64,000 bases of DNA from Mauremys mutica (lineage: Eukaryota > Chordata > Testudines > Geoemydidae), in NCBI RefSeq assembly GCF_020497125.1, contig NC_059075.1, positions 48,037,821 through 48,101,820 on the forward strand. Reading direction: 5' to 3'. The position numbers and the translations under genes are program-made. Under the pieces are notes generated by a model. The model did not search any database and was not told the DNA's origin. It worked only from the letters and a program-made list of their open reading frames with translations. This document shows, piece after piece, positions 1 through 11,600 of this stretch. The stretch's first letter is position 1; the number at the start of each line of letters is the position of its first letter.

Positions 1-538
1 AGAGGTGCCTCTCTGAATCACAATTCATTTTTGGAGATCTGCTTGTGCCAGTGCAGTTATATGACACCCCATGTTCTGGACTAGAAACATAGTATTCATC
101 TAGCCCATTATGAATAACGTAACAGACAATTGCTTCAGTGAGGTGCAAATCTTACAATAAATAATCTATTTCTATAAACTAGCTACTTACCTATTTTGTG
201 AATGAAATCTAACTGCATCCCCCCCAAGGTTCCCAATGGAAACACCACCATAGAAAGTTTATTTGTTTACCCATATTATCTCAAAGAATTTCCAAGAAAC
301 CTAGAGTCCAAAGGATCTAGGATTTCTAAAGCAGAAAAACTCAACTGATCATTGAGCTGAGGATCTGGCCCTATATTTTAAAACACTCATAACAGTACCT
401 TATTTTTAATATTTCAAAAACTAGCTTGAGCTACAGAATCACAGTTTTTCGATTATTCAAAAGATTTCCAAATTGCATTGTGAAGATTCAAAATGTAAAG
501 TGCTTTAGTGCATTCAGGAAATAGAAGCATTTTAACTT
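1..538. other. Unassigned AT-rich sequence
   Basis: No open frame, repeat end or RNA-like structure stands out. The sequence is AT-rich with scattered stops in all frames, like the background through most of the window. Confidence 0.6.
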
Positions 539-650
539 GGTTTAGTAAAGCTATTGAAATAATGAATGCTGTACCAACTAACTAGCACAGCAATAAAATA
601 CCTGAACAAAATACCTGGCACAAAGGACTATTTATAAAATGCATAATGCA
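539..650 (+). repeat. Diverged direct-repeat block, copy 1
   Basis: This block, beginning GGTTTAGTAAAGCTATTGAA, recurs at 4491-4604 in the same orientation with several small indels. Both copies end in a shared ATAAAATGCATAATGCA. Similarity stops abruptly on both sides. Family unknown: it could be a fragment of a dispersed repeat or a local duplication later separated by transposon insertions. Confidence 0.6.
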
Positions 651-777
651 ATAAATCGGGGCGGGGCAGGGCGCAAAGGAACTTCACAGCCATCACACAC
701 AGTGCACACACAGTGGGGCAGAGGGTCAGTCCACTGCCTTTTCCCTTAGCTGAGCCATACAGGGTGCACTAAAAATA

Positions 778-2423
778 GGGTGACCATATTTCCCGATGCT
801 GAATACGGGACACCTGGTAAAATTACTCATATTCAAGCAAATTCAATGGCAATCAATCAGAACTATGCAGTACAAATGTTCAAATTAACAATAAGTTGAC
901 TGAGCCCATGTTAAAAAGAAATATTGAGTAGTTGGATTCTTAGGGTTCACACAGGGAGAGGTGACACACACACTCTCATAAATCGTGTGTGTGTGTGTGT
1001 GTGTCCGACTGACCCGACCCTCCCTGCCAGGCACTCTCTGCCCTTCATGTCTGGCTAGGCCCCTGGGATGGACCCACCTCTCCTGATGCCTTGGGAAGAT
1101 GCAGTGCCAGGTAACACATGGGGAGCACACAGGATCATGAGCCCCCTTTCCCCAGATTTGTGCCAGGGTTCACACCAGAATGTGGCCAGCAGCAGCCTTT
1201 TGGCACTGTGCGCGGGGGAAGGGACGGGAGCTGCTTCCAGACATGGGGGATGACTTGGCCCGTGTCTTTGCAGAGCTCATCTTCTCCTCTGCCCCCCACT
1301 CCCCTTTGGCTGGAAGCAGCTTGTCCCTTCCTACCCGCACAGCGTCAAAAGGCAGCTAACACCTCCAGGCTGCTGCTGACCACCGACATAACCCAGGCGC
1401 TGCTTGTACCCCGGCTACAGCGCAGGCAGGAAGGGGTTAAGCCCTAAGGATGCATTGTGCACCAGGGCCCAGGGACCCTGACTGCAGGGTCTTCAGCGAA
1501 CCCAGCCAGAAAGGTGGATCAGCAGGAGAGGGTGCCTAGGGGACAAAGCAGCCCAGCGCTCCCTGGGGGCAGGACTGGGGGGCAAGTGAAGAGGGTGCCC
1601 GGGAGGCTGCTGTGGAGCCTGCAAGATCGGGGCAAGAACAGGCTGGAAATCGCTTTCCCCCCCCACCACTCCAGAGCTTAGGTGAGGGGTGGAGAGGCTT
1701 CTCCGTGCCAGCGCTGTGCAGAGCTTTGGCACACACAGGGCTTGGCTCTTCCTAGCCAGCGCCCCAGGCTGGAGAGTCTTGGGCTTTCCCGAGGTGCCAG
1801 CCCAGCCAGAGGCAGTGTGGGAAGGAAGGAGCCTGCCGGCCAGGCTGCTGAGCGAGCTGAGCCCTCCGACCAGGGGCTGGTTCTCCGCTCAGCGCTGACA
1901 GCAGGATGCACCTTGCCAGGGGGGTTATGGAGGAGCAGGACTGCGTGGTGGTGGTGAAGGAGCAAAGCAGGGAGAAGACAGTGAGAGGGGAAGCATGTAA
2001 AGGGTCGATGGGTGGGCAGCAGAGGTGAAAGATATCTGGCCTGGCGCCTGCCTGCACTCACCAACCACCGCAGCTCACAGCCAGTACCAGCCAGGCCCGG
2101 CACACAGCAGGGGCTATGCTGATGGACCAGCAGGGGGAGCAGCCGGCCCTATGTGCTGCATCTTCGTGCTGCCACCAGCCTTGCACACCCACCTCCATTG
2201 TCGGCCACTGGACCCCCCTACCTACGCATGGCTGGTGGGTGGGCGGCTGATGAACAGGAATCCGGCCAACAGCAGGACCCAGCAGTATTGATTGGGCGGG
2301 GGGGCGGGAGAGGGGAGACAGAAGATGTGGGACAATTTGCCTGTTTTTAAGAAAAAGTCAGGACAGCTGCAGGAGGGTTTAAATCCAGGACTGTTCCTTT
2401 AAAAACCGGATATCTGGTCATCC
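778..2423. mobile_element. TA-flanked mariner/Tc1-like nonautonomous element, 1.6 kb
   Basis: The left end GGGTGACCATATTTCCC matches the inverted right end (GGATGACCAGATATCC), and both are flanked by TA (776-777 and 2424-2425), the target duplication of the Tc1/mariner superfamily. Outer parts are AT-rich; about 1005-2330 is strikingly GC-rich. Open frames on both strands there (for example 1678-2103 minus, 141 codons) are low-complexity, proline/serine/leucine-rich and show no transposase motif. I therefore read it as nonautonomous. It could be a long family member or a pair of ends bounding foreign sequence. Confidence 0.6.
985..1004. repeat. (GT)10 microsatellite
   Basis: Ten uninterrupted GT units. 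It sits at the junction between the AT-rich left arm and the GC-rich centre of the mariner-like element. Confidence 0.95.
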
Positions 2424-2538
2424 TAACTAAAAAGGGGACGATATATGTGACAGATATGAAACTGCTCTGTACTCAGTTGTGAATGCTGTATGTTGGTTTG
2501 GCTATGGGAATGTTATTTTATGAGCATATGAAACCAAA

Positions 2539-2891
2539 GGTTTGTCTACACTAGGGGCTGGAGATGTGCTTCCCATCTATACAGGCATAATCACAGTACC
2601 TTTCATTGATGTACTGTGCTAAAAACAGTGGCATAGCCAGAGTAGCACAGGCAATGGCATGGGCTAGCCATGCAGAATACAAACTCTGCTGAACACCATG
2701 GATATGACTCAGCATGGGACTACACTGACATGCAAGAGGGAACTTTTAGATTGTGCCAGCAAAGGGCCACACAGACCTGTTTGTGCATGACACACTAGTA
2801 CTGACTAAAGTTTACAGCCCTCTGGTACAGACTTACAGCCTTTAGTTAGCTTTCGTCATAAGGAAAAAAAAACATTGGCTGTAGACAGCCC
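2539..2891. repeat. Possible Harbinger-like nonautonomous element
   Basis: The left end GGTTTGTCTACACT resembles the inverted right end (GGGCTGTCTACAG) and the ends of the clearer elements at 47241 and 48050. No matching 3-bp duplication is visible (AAA against TGA), so the boundaries and class are tentative. Confidence 0.35.
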
Positions 2892-3057
2892 TGACTGTTC
2901 ATACTCAAGCAGACAATATAGGCATTAATGCCTTTGAAGTTTGCCTCTAATAATGTGGACTCAGTAGTCCGACTGGACCCACAGAATGGGAGGAAAGATG
3001 CCAGTCTGAAATCTCATGGCCTTTCAGGCAGGAAGTCTAAAACAAAGTGCCTGGAAG

Positions 3058-3459
3058 CAGTGGCAGATTAACAAATTTGGCGCCCCTAGGCTCTCAAAAA
3101 ATCCCCCCCCCAGCTCACCTCTGCTTCTCCGCGGTAAGCCTGGGAGGGACGGGGGAGAAGGGGAGTTGTGGCGCACTCGGGGGATGGCAGCGGTGGAGTG
3201 ATGGTGAGCTGGGGCAGGGAGCGGTTCCCTGCCCTTTCCCCCCCACAAGCGTCACTCCCCGCGCCCACCGGCCCCAGCTCACCTTTGCTCCGCCTCCTCC
3301 AATCGCGCCGCCACTCGCTTCTCTTTGCGCGGCAAGCCTGGGAGGGAGGTGGAAGAAGGGAAGCGCGGCGCGCATGGGGGAGGAGGCGGGTTGGGGAGGG
3401 GTCGCGAGCAAATTTGCTGCCCCTGCAAATTTGTCGGCCTAGGCGATAATACGCCGCTG
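3058..3459. mobile_element. GC-rich hAT-like nonautonomous element
   Basis: The ends are CAGTGGCAGATTAAC and, inverted, CAGCGGCGTATTATC. They are flanked by CCTGGAAG (3050-3057) and CTTGGAAG (3460-3467), a 7/8 match of the 8-bp duplication typical of hAT transposons. The interior is GC-rich and repeats a segment around 3115-3160 and 3300-3350 (GCGGTAAGCCTGGGAGGGA against GCGGCAAGCCTGGGAGGGA). Open frames through it on both strands look compositional; no transposase domain is seen. Confidence 0.75.
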
Positions 3460-3467
3460 CTTGGAAG

Positions 3468-4440
3468 TAGTTACAGCTGGACCTCTAAGGAGATATGAAC
3501 ACTGACAGAGAGTCAGTCTGAGAGCCAGTGGCTGTAGGAGTGCAGTCTCCTTCGCTTGCTGTGCATTCTGCTTTGCCCTGTCTGGGATAAAGTGAGGCCT
3601 ACCTACACTCGCAAGGAAAGGCTAAGGTTTAGATAGGATAATATGGGTACAGGCCTTTTGTTATGTTTCCCTTTCCCTCTCTGTTTCCTATCTTCCTAAG
3701 GACAAATAAATAATATTTTGTTTCGATGATGCTTTTCATTGTCACTGCATTTTCATACTGGTCACAAGTCCTGGAGGGAAGTCCAGCTGGACCCGCTGAA
3801 GACATGCTTGGTGAACAAGAGTGCTGTGACCTGGGGACCCAGTCTAAAAATTGGGTGAAATCACAAGATTTCATCCTGAGAGCATGGCCGGCTTTATGAA
3901 CGGCGGGGCCCAATTTGAATACCCGGCAGCGGTCCGGGGCTTCGGCGGCACTTCGGCAGTGGGGTGTCCGCTCTGGGTCTTCCGTGGCACCGAAGGACCC
4001 AGGCCCCTCTCCCCCACCAAAATGCCACCGAAGCCCCAGAGCGGACATCCCCCCACCCCCACCGCCGATGAAATGCCGCCGAAGACCCAGATTGGACCAC
4101 CCCCCCTCCCTGCCGAAATGCCGCCAAAGACCCGGAGTGAAACCCCCACCACCGGGTGAGCAAAAAAAATAAATAAAAAAGATGCCTAAGGCGCGGGGCC
4201 CTCTTAGGCGTGGGCGCAGGGCCCTCTTAGGCATGGGGCCCGATTCTGGGGAATCAGTGGAATCGGCTTAAAGCCGGCCCTGCCTGAGAGAAGTACAGAA
4301 ATGGGCTGTAACTTGGAAAGGGTACCCCTGGAGAGACCAAGTCAGGGTGAAAGATTCAGCTCACCCTGAACCATAGCAATTGGTGGTCCAGAGGGAAATC
4401 CAAGGTTTGTGTCTACCATAGCAGCCTGATAAACATCCAC
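3468..4440 (+). other. Possible LTR-retroelement remnant hosting a hAT insertion
   Basis: The flanks of the 3883 hAT element have an LTR-like look: a polyadenylation-like AATAAATAA near 3706, then pyrimidine-rich and mixed sequence. After the insertion comes a segment with TGGTGGTCCAGAGGG near 4381 that could be a primer-binding-like region. No gag, pol or integrase reading is seen and no second LTR was found. This rests on resemblance only. Confidence 0.25.
3883..4282. mobile_element. hAT-like nonautonomous element with CCGAAG units
   Basis: The ends CATGGCCGGCTTTA and, inverted, CAGGGCCGGCTTTA match 13/14. A perfect 8-bp duplication CCTGAGAG lies at 3875-3882 and 4283-4290. The interior repeats variants of GCCGCCGAAGACCC, a unit also seen in the element at 39266-39781 although the end sequences differ. 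Frames read through the repeats on both strands but carry no domain. Confidence 0.85.
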
Positions 4441-4490
4441 AAGACAGTGATCTTCCTGGGATGTAACATAATGGCAGATTATTTCATCTC

Positions 4491-4604
4491 GGTTTAGTAA
4501 AGCTATTGAAAACTTTAATGCTGTATCGTTACCAACTAGCCATCAAAGCAGTAAAACATCTGAACAAATTTGTCAAAAATGACTGTATATAAAATGCATA
4601 ATGC
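4491..4604 (+). repeat. Diverged direct-repeat block, copy 2
   Basis: Same-orientation partner of 539-650. The centre differs (GCTGTATCGTTACCAACTAG against GCTGTACCAACTAACTAG), but the closing ATAAAATGCATAATGCA is shared. The two copies lie about 3.95 kb apart, with three transposon insertions between them. Confidence 0.6.
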
Positions 4605-6248
4605 ATATAAGATAATATGATAATCAACTTAAAACACTAACAATGGCATTTAAAACATATTTTAATGTATATTTATTTGTCATTTTGTATGCATACTGAT
4701 GTCCATCCTCCAGTCGTGTGCATCTTTGTAAAATATGCACACACTGTTACAGTACATAGCTGTTAAAGTAAACCAGCACTTTCAGCAGATTAACTGATCA
4801 GATGTCAAGAATGCACTTGTTAACTTGGTATGAAAGTATTATTTAAAATGGAAACTAAAGTATGTTGCTCTCCTATACTTCATCTGGCAAAGTGCATAAG
4901 TACATTAAGCGTCACGAATTAAAAATATTTTACTCATAAGAATATTTAAAATACTTTAACAAAAGATTTGCTTTAATATGTGTAGCTGTATAATATTTAA
5001 TTATATTTTACTCACAATTCTACCTCTTACAAGGGGTTAAAGCAAGCTGTTGTCAGAGGTCTGGCACATATCATATCACTTTTAACCCCTGTAAATCGGA
5101 TTGGATTGGTGGCAACAGATTTTAAGCCTACATTCCTCCAAGATATATGTTTGCATTCTTCTCCCACCTCAAAACATTTGAGATTCAAAATTGCCAGAAA
5201 AATTATTATTCAAATGGTTGTTTTACCACAAATCTTCATGTGTTTTATGGGTCTTCTCCTGGCCTGATTACTCCAGCCTGAGTTTTCACTGAATAAGCAG
5301 AGCAAGATCAGGCCCCAAATGTCTTTCTTTTATTGTTTTAACTTCTCAAATTAAAATGAAAAGTTCTAGGTAAGAAAAGACATGCAAACCTTAAAAACAA
5401 GCATATGCAAGATTTTAAAATATTTGACAAGTCAAATAGTTGTGTGTGGTTTCTTTTAATTTGTACTTATTCATACATTTTAGAGAGCGTATTTCAAAGA
5501 TTTTTCTTTTCATTCTGAAGGATGACGGCTTCTCTGTTCAAGGATTTCTAGTCATCTAAGTAGAGGGAGTTCTCCATCTGTAGCTGGGGGAGGGAGCACT
5601 GGCCTTTCTCCCACAGTCTGGTAGTTACTATAGGAACTATTGTGCCTCCTTCAAAAGGGTTACAGATAGGGTGATTAAAATTCTTCATGGGAGAACCCCC
5701 ACTCCTCTCCTTGACAATAAAATTCTTCAGAGAGAAAGCTAAGCTTCTAGTTCAGGAATGACAGCACCTGAGAGAATGAGGTAGCAGAGAGTAACCACGG
5801 CTTTAAACAGAACCACAGGAAAAAACTGCTGGGGTCCATACACTCTTCAGCACTCTGGCAAAGGGTGAGGTGTTCTAAGGCAGCTGATCCTAAATGGGTT
5901 TGTGGGGCTAAGGAGTAAAACTAATCTGAGTTAAAGAATGGCTGAAAAGATGTTTTATTCCCCTGGAATCCCAGCAAGCTCACTGGAAACTCCCAGGAAA
6001 TAGAAACAGTAGGAACATCCTCAGTGCATGAAACACAACCACATTCAGATAATATTATGATTCCCAAAAGCTATTTTCAGAGGTAAGGAACACAGTGCAC
6101 TTTGAAATAAAACCAAAATTAGGGCAAACAAAGCTATTACCATGCCAATGCAACAAAAAGATCAACTACCCAGTATTCAATCTAGCTATCAGTCCAGGGT
6201 AGCAAAATGCACTGTGGCAGTGTCAAGGTGGGGAAACAATCCTCTGTT
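4605..6248. other. Unassigned AT-rich sequence
   Basis: No coding frame, transposon end or RNA structure is recognisable. Confidence 0.55.
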
Positions 6249-6375
6249 TTATTATTACAATTTAATATTTATACTCCCATAGTACTCAGAGTCCCCAATC
6301 ATTGTGCTAGGTGCTGTACAAATGTATACGTATGAAGATTTGTCCAAGTCCCCAAATGTTTACAGTCTAAGAAGA
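6249..6375 (-). repeat. L2/L3-type LINE 3' end
   Basis: On the minus strand this reads as a decayed form of the amniote L2/L3-type tail: a 'TGTAAAC..TTTGGGG' block, then 'GTACAGCACCTAGCACAATG', then an A/T-rich simple tail toward 6249. On the plus strand the anchor is ATTGTGCTAGGTGCTGTACA at 6301-6320. The class comes from remembered consensus and the copy is old. Purine-rich sequence to about 6790 may be further 5' sequence of the same element. Confidence 0.55.
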
Positions 6376-7830
6376 CAAGGAATGTAAAGAAGGTATGAGG
6401 GAGAGAGATATGATGAAACATATTTTATACACATTCACATTTTTTCCTACTATTAAAAATAGATAAAATAAATATCAACTAATCCCACCTATCCCTCAAC
6501 TTGGTCCAATATTAATTGGATGTTTCCTTATAGGAATCATGGCAGAGATAAGTCTTGAGAAAAAGAAGGAGATACGGGAAGTGGCTTTATGGTTTAGTCT
6601 AGGGAGCGTGGTCCAAGAGTAAGTGGCAGTGTAGAAAGCACAGTAAAAAGTTAAATAAATGAATGAGGGGCATTGTTGGAAGAGCAGGGGAGGTAGAGGT
6701 GAGTGTGGGGGAAAAGGCAATAAAAATTATGTGGATGTTAAGGCAGTTGTAGGGGAGTTGGCTGTGGTAATCAAGATGAGATAAGGGTCCGCATTATAGT
6801 TTTGACTGATGTGGACAGAAAGAAATGTCACAGAGGAGGAAACACAAGATTTGGATACCAGCTGGATGTGTGAGGAAAAAGACAGAGAGGAGACAAAGAT
6901 GGGATCCTTAAGAAGTTTGGAAATTTGGCAAATGTGCAGATAAACATTCAAATTTGTGATATTTGTCCAAACACAAATACAGGAAGGTTCAGCCACACCA
7001 AAACAAAAATCACATCATGATAACCCCAGGATGAGGGATGGCTTTGGAGTGCACATCGTAAGTAAATAGAAGAAGCTGAATGTTTGGAATAACAGGTCTA
7101 AGGCCTTTATTTTCAAACCAGTATTAAAATTCCTCTGGGAAGAAAACTGCTGTCACCCCTTTCTGACATCAGTGCTACACAAATTGCTAGTGTCACTGAT
7201 TCTGTTCTGGGAAGGAGGGCAGGATATCAACATCAAGTCCCTGTTATACAGTGTCAGACTATACTAGCTGGTAAAACTAAGAGGCCTACATCTGTTGTCT
7301 TGACTTTTTTTCCCAGTCTGATCACAAAGGTTCATGTCATGACATTTGTAACATCTGCTACAAATGCTGAGGTAAGTCAAGCACAAGCTGATTACTTCCA
7401 GTCTAATACTCCATCCATCCACAGGGCTTTTACATGCCACTAGTATGTCAAAGGGACCAAAGGCTATTGGATCTACATGAAGCAAGGTACAATATATATT
7501 TATGAGAGTCAAGTAAGGGGAGTATCTCTCCGTGACATCCTCCGGTCTTTGTCTTTTTTTGACTCTTGGCACTGTAATTTCAATGTCTTCCCTTCTGCCA
7601 AAAGAACGGGCAAGCAGCTTCCCCTTGGAGCCAGTACAAATACCTCTTTATATATTAGGCAGTAGTGTATTACAGTACGTGAGAGCTGTGATCAACATCT
7701 CCCAAGCTTCCACCAAGTCTAAATCACAGCCACGCTCGGCTAACCTGACTCTCCTAAAAAAAACTCTGTTTTCAGGATTGGTTCTCCCAGGTGAACAAAT
7801 TCCCCTTCTCCCCTCTCTCAATCTTTTGGT
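6376..7830. other. Mostly unassigned; purine-rich to about 6790
   Basis: Minus-strand frames at 6496-6720, 6727-6996 and 7264-7572 show no domain and no exon-like context. The purine-rich part could be an extension of the adjoining L2/L3-type relic. Confidence 0.4.
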
Positions 7831-7887
7831 AGCATTGGATTCTGCACATCATCATATGGGCAATATTTATCTTTTAATTCACAATAT
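7831..7887 (+). repeat. 57-bp direct duplication, copy 1
   Basis: About 52 of 57 bases match 8558-8614, including an unbroken run of more than 25 bases that contains ATCATATGGGCAATATTTAT. Flanks are unrelated. Confidence 0.85.
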
Positions 7888-8557
7888 TTGGAGACTGCAA
7901 CTCTGACAGACCAAAATTGCAACAACAAAAAAGTTAACTCTGAGATAAGCTGCTTCACAAAATGCCATCCGTCCCATAGTTTAACATGGAATGATGGATG
8001 TGGATTTCTATCTGATATATCTTTGGAATGTTTGAAGATTTAAAACATTGTTGTTAACTGCCTATCATACAGTATGCCACCACAGCTGTATTATCATTAA
8101 AAAGCACTGTATGCCAAAATATATCTCAGACTTAAAACAATGTGAACGTTTCAAAAATACCTGGGCAAGAAGCCAACCATTCATTATGGGGCTGCAACTG
8201 CCCACTGAATTTTCTTTAAAAATATTCATGCCCTCTTCTAACAGTAATTGGCATATGTTTTTAGAAACTAACGGCTTTAGATGTGACTGGATTAGGCAGC
8301 AAGCTCAGCAGTCAAGATCAGAAAGCAGAAACACACATCATATGCTCAAAGTCTTGCCTTTTCGTTTTATGATAATAAAGACAATGTAATATTGCACGAC
8401 AACAAAAAGGAAGTAAGGTATTGCACCTGATAGCAGTAGTATTCCTGTTTTTTACATCTATGGTACGTTCACTTTCTTTCTCTGACTTATCATCATGACC
8501 ACAGTGAAACTGAAATGAAGAATCCCAATAAGGAAGGGCAACAACCTCATTTGAAAC

Positions 8558-8614
8558 AGCACTGGATTTTGCATATTATCATATGGGCAATATTTATCTT
8601 TTAATTCACAACAT
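8558..8614 (+). repeat. 57-bp direct duplication, copy 2
   Basis: Partner of 7831-7887 in the same orientation, 727 bp away. It may be a fragment of an unrecognised dispersed repeat or a local duplication. Confidence 0.85.
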
Positions 8615-11600
8615 GAGCTTTTGGTCCACAGTGAAGATTTAGAAATACACAGCACTGCTCTCACTGAACGCAGGATGGCTCTCAGCAGTACAATTCAAAA
8701 CCAGCTATGATGTAAACAGGCAGCAAATAACCAAACAGAAGGAGTCACTACCCTGTCATACAGTACAGCCATATACTGATCTGAATCAACATTCACAACT
8801 TTTATTGACATTATTGTGTGCTGCAAACCAGAATTGAAGGCTTTACGACTATTACAGTCTTGGTTGCTTCAGTGAAGCACATAGCTAGCTGGTTTATTTA
8901 TACACTTTATGCCTTTTATCCTCTTTGTGATTCAGCCAGAGAAAGATATAATGGAGGTTTGTAAATGAAGTGAGGCTGGATACAACTATGCAATCAATCA
9001 ACATTTTCAGGGAAGGTATGTGCATCAGTTGCCAAAACTGAACTGAGTAATTAACCCAGGATTCTGGTAAGAACCGACCCTGACACTAGTCAATTATTTT
9101 TGCTGGTCTTCCAGCTGCCGCTTCTATCCATTGATAAGGGAGTCTGCAGGCAAAATACAATGATTCTGAATTTGGCAATTTTACCTGAAAGAAAGAAGTT
9201 TAAAGGGACTATCAAACCCACATGTGGGAGGATTGTAAAACTGTTCAAAATCTGTTGCAACTGGCTCATTTTTCTCATTAAGTATGTCAGATAAGAGCTA
9301 GAAGAGTAAGCTGAAGTTGCCAAGGACTGAAAATATCTCAGAACAAATGACAGCCATTTAGAAAAACCTTTTTACCCTTAAAACATACCTACTAAAGATG
9401 GGGTCTTCCAAAGGAGCTGCCGTCACCCTATTGTGAGTCCCCACAAATGGGAGATAGAGCTGTTTAATCTTTAAATTACCGTTATGCAGTGTGTAGACGG
9501 GGAGTCTGATCAAAAGCCCACTGCAATTAATGGGAAGTCTCTCATTGACTTAAATAGATTTTGGATCAAGCTTTTAATGCACAAGAGTTCAGACAATTTG
9601 TAAGAATCTGTTTCTGTAGCTGGTAAGAAAACAGAATCCTTTTCTCAGAGATTACAAGGGGCTGTAGGAAAAATAGTTGAAATCTAAATCTCCTGCACAG
9701 GACATGCTGATATGTTGTTCAATTCTTTGCTCAAGAAAAACAAAAAAATACCGTATAAGATGGATGGATGATAAAGCAGAATTAGAAAGTTAAAATTGTT
9801 TTTTTCCTCAAGAATGCTGAATCCACATTTTCCTTGTTAATAGTTTCAGTATCTTTTAAAATGGCAGTAGAATTGGAAACCAATTTTTTTCACCTCTGTA
9901 AGGTGACCTCTGGGGAGAAAGTCTGCAGACTGGAAGATTCCAGAACTGTTGCAATAGTATGAGAGACTTTGGTAATCAGAAACTGGGGATCAAATTCACC
10001 ATTGCCTTAAGAGTGCACAACATTGTTCACTTCAATGGAGTTGCAGTCATTAATACAAACAGTGAATTTGACTTACAGACCCCTTCTACTGTAAGAGAAA
10101 ATACGCCTTTTTGTTTGCTAATTCCTCAGCTGTGTGATTTACCCTCACTACTCTGCATTTTTAATGTCAAGGTGTCAAATCTCTTCTACTGTGAAACAAC
10201 AGATGTGGGACTTAACATTTAAAATACATCATGTCATACCTATCAAAGTTGAATGACTTATTGTAGCCAGACATTTATTTTCTTTGTAATCTAGAGGAAG
10301 TGGAGATACTTGTTCAGCCAAGGAAGTCAAAAAACTCAGAAGTTGTTCCAGACTCACTGTTGGAAGAGTCAGCTGTGGACACAGATGGGCATATGAACTT
10401 TTGGAGAAGTATGTGCTTTGTAAGACACATTTTGAGTCTTGATTTTGGCTAGTTCTCACTTTTTTGATATATTGATACTTTGTAATCTTGGTTTCTTTTT
10501 TCTATCTAGAACCTAGACAACTGTATTGCCAAAGCATGCATTTAGATTTTTTTTCCCTAAAATTATATTTAATGTACACCTACCAAACTTACTTTTTTGT
10601 TACACATATACACTAAAAGAGAAACATTTTCTTTTTTATAAGCAACTCGGTGTTTTGTCAAATCAAAAGATTCCTCTGAAATAATTTTTGATGCTTTGTT
10701 CACACTTTGTAACACTCTATAATTCCCTAATTTCTTATACTTTTCTCTTAATTTGCTGACTTGCTGCAGTCAAAGGAATAGTTTAATAGAAACAGTAAAT
10801 TTGCAACTGACTGTCATCAATTTAAATGTTTTTCCTTTTATGGATGGGATTTTTTTCTGAGAAATTGAATATAATGTGATGCTTTAGTGACAATATATAG
10901 AGAGATCTGAATGAAGACCATTCACACTCAATACATTATATACTCCTTCCTTTTCCCCCACCATCCATCCTGTTTATATATTCTGCTGTTGGTAATGTTT
11001 GAAATTGTTTATCTTTTTTATTATTTCTTTTAGTAACCTTGTGAGAGAAAGTTTGTATTCTGTCATCTTTCATTATGTGTGTACTGGTTTTATGGTGTTC
11101 TTGAAGCCTTGGAATTGTTTCTGTATGCCAAACAATGACGTCTTGTTTATTTTATAACATGTGAAAATCAATTAAACATAAGAGTAAAAAATGTGTTGCA
11201 GTTGGCAGTGCTATACAAGGATAAGTCAGAGATTCGGCCAACTAATGAAAGCTGGTGGACAACTCTTTCAACACTCAAAAGCTTTCCATTACAAACTCCA
11301 TGCCATTTGCAAATCTACGATCAGCTTCTCTTCTCTTCTAAATATGAATGTGTCCATTAGAGTTGCCAGAATCAAACTTTAGCTACTGGGTTGGCCAGAA
11401 AGTCCAATTTTTACACGTGCAGAGCCAAAGGAACTGATGAAAGGCAAAGTAACGTTTCAACCTACTCTGAAAACAATCCTGGCACCACATTGACAAACAG
11501 AGAGGCAAGGGGAGAGGAAAGAGAAATCTTCATGCTCAGAAGAGGAGGAAGACCCCCAATGGATCATGGAGCATTAGATGTCCACACAGGAGAAAGGTAT

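Noticed and set aside
1005..2330. GC-rich segment with many frames, possible exons or promoter
   Set aside because: The frames are low-complexity and overlap on both strands, no splice or domain signal is visible, and the whole lies between TA-flanked inverted ends.
2539..2891. Firm Harbinger-like assignment
   Set aside because: The ends resemble the family but the expected 3-bp target duplication is absent, so it is kept only as a low-confidence repeat.
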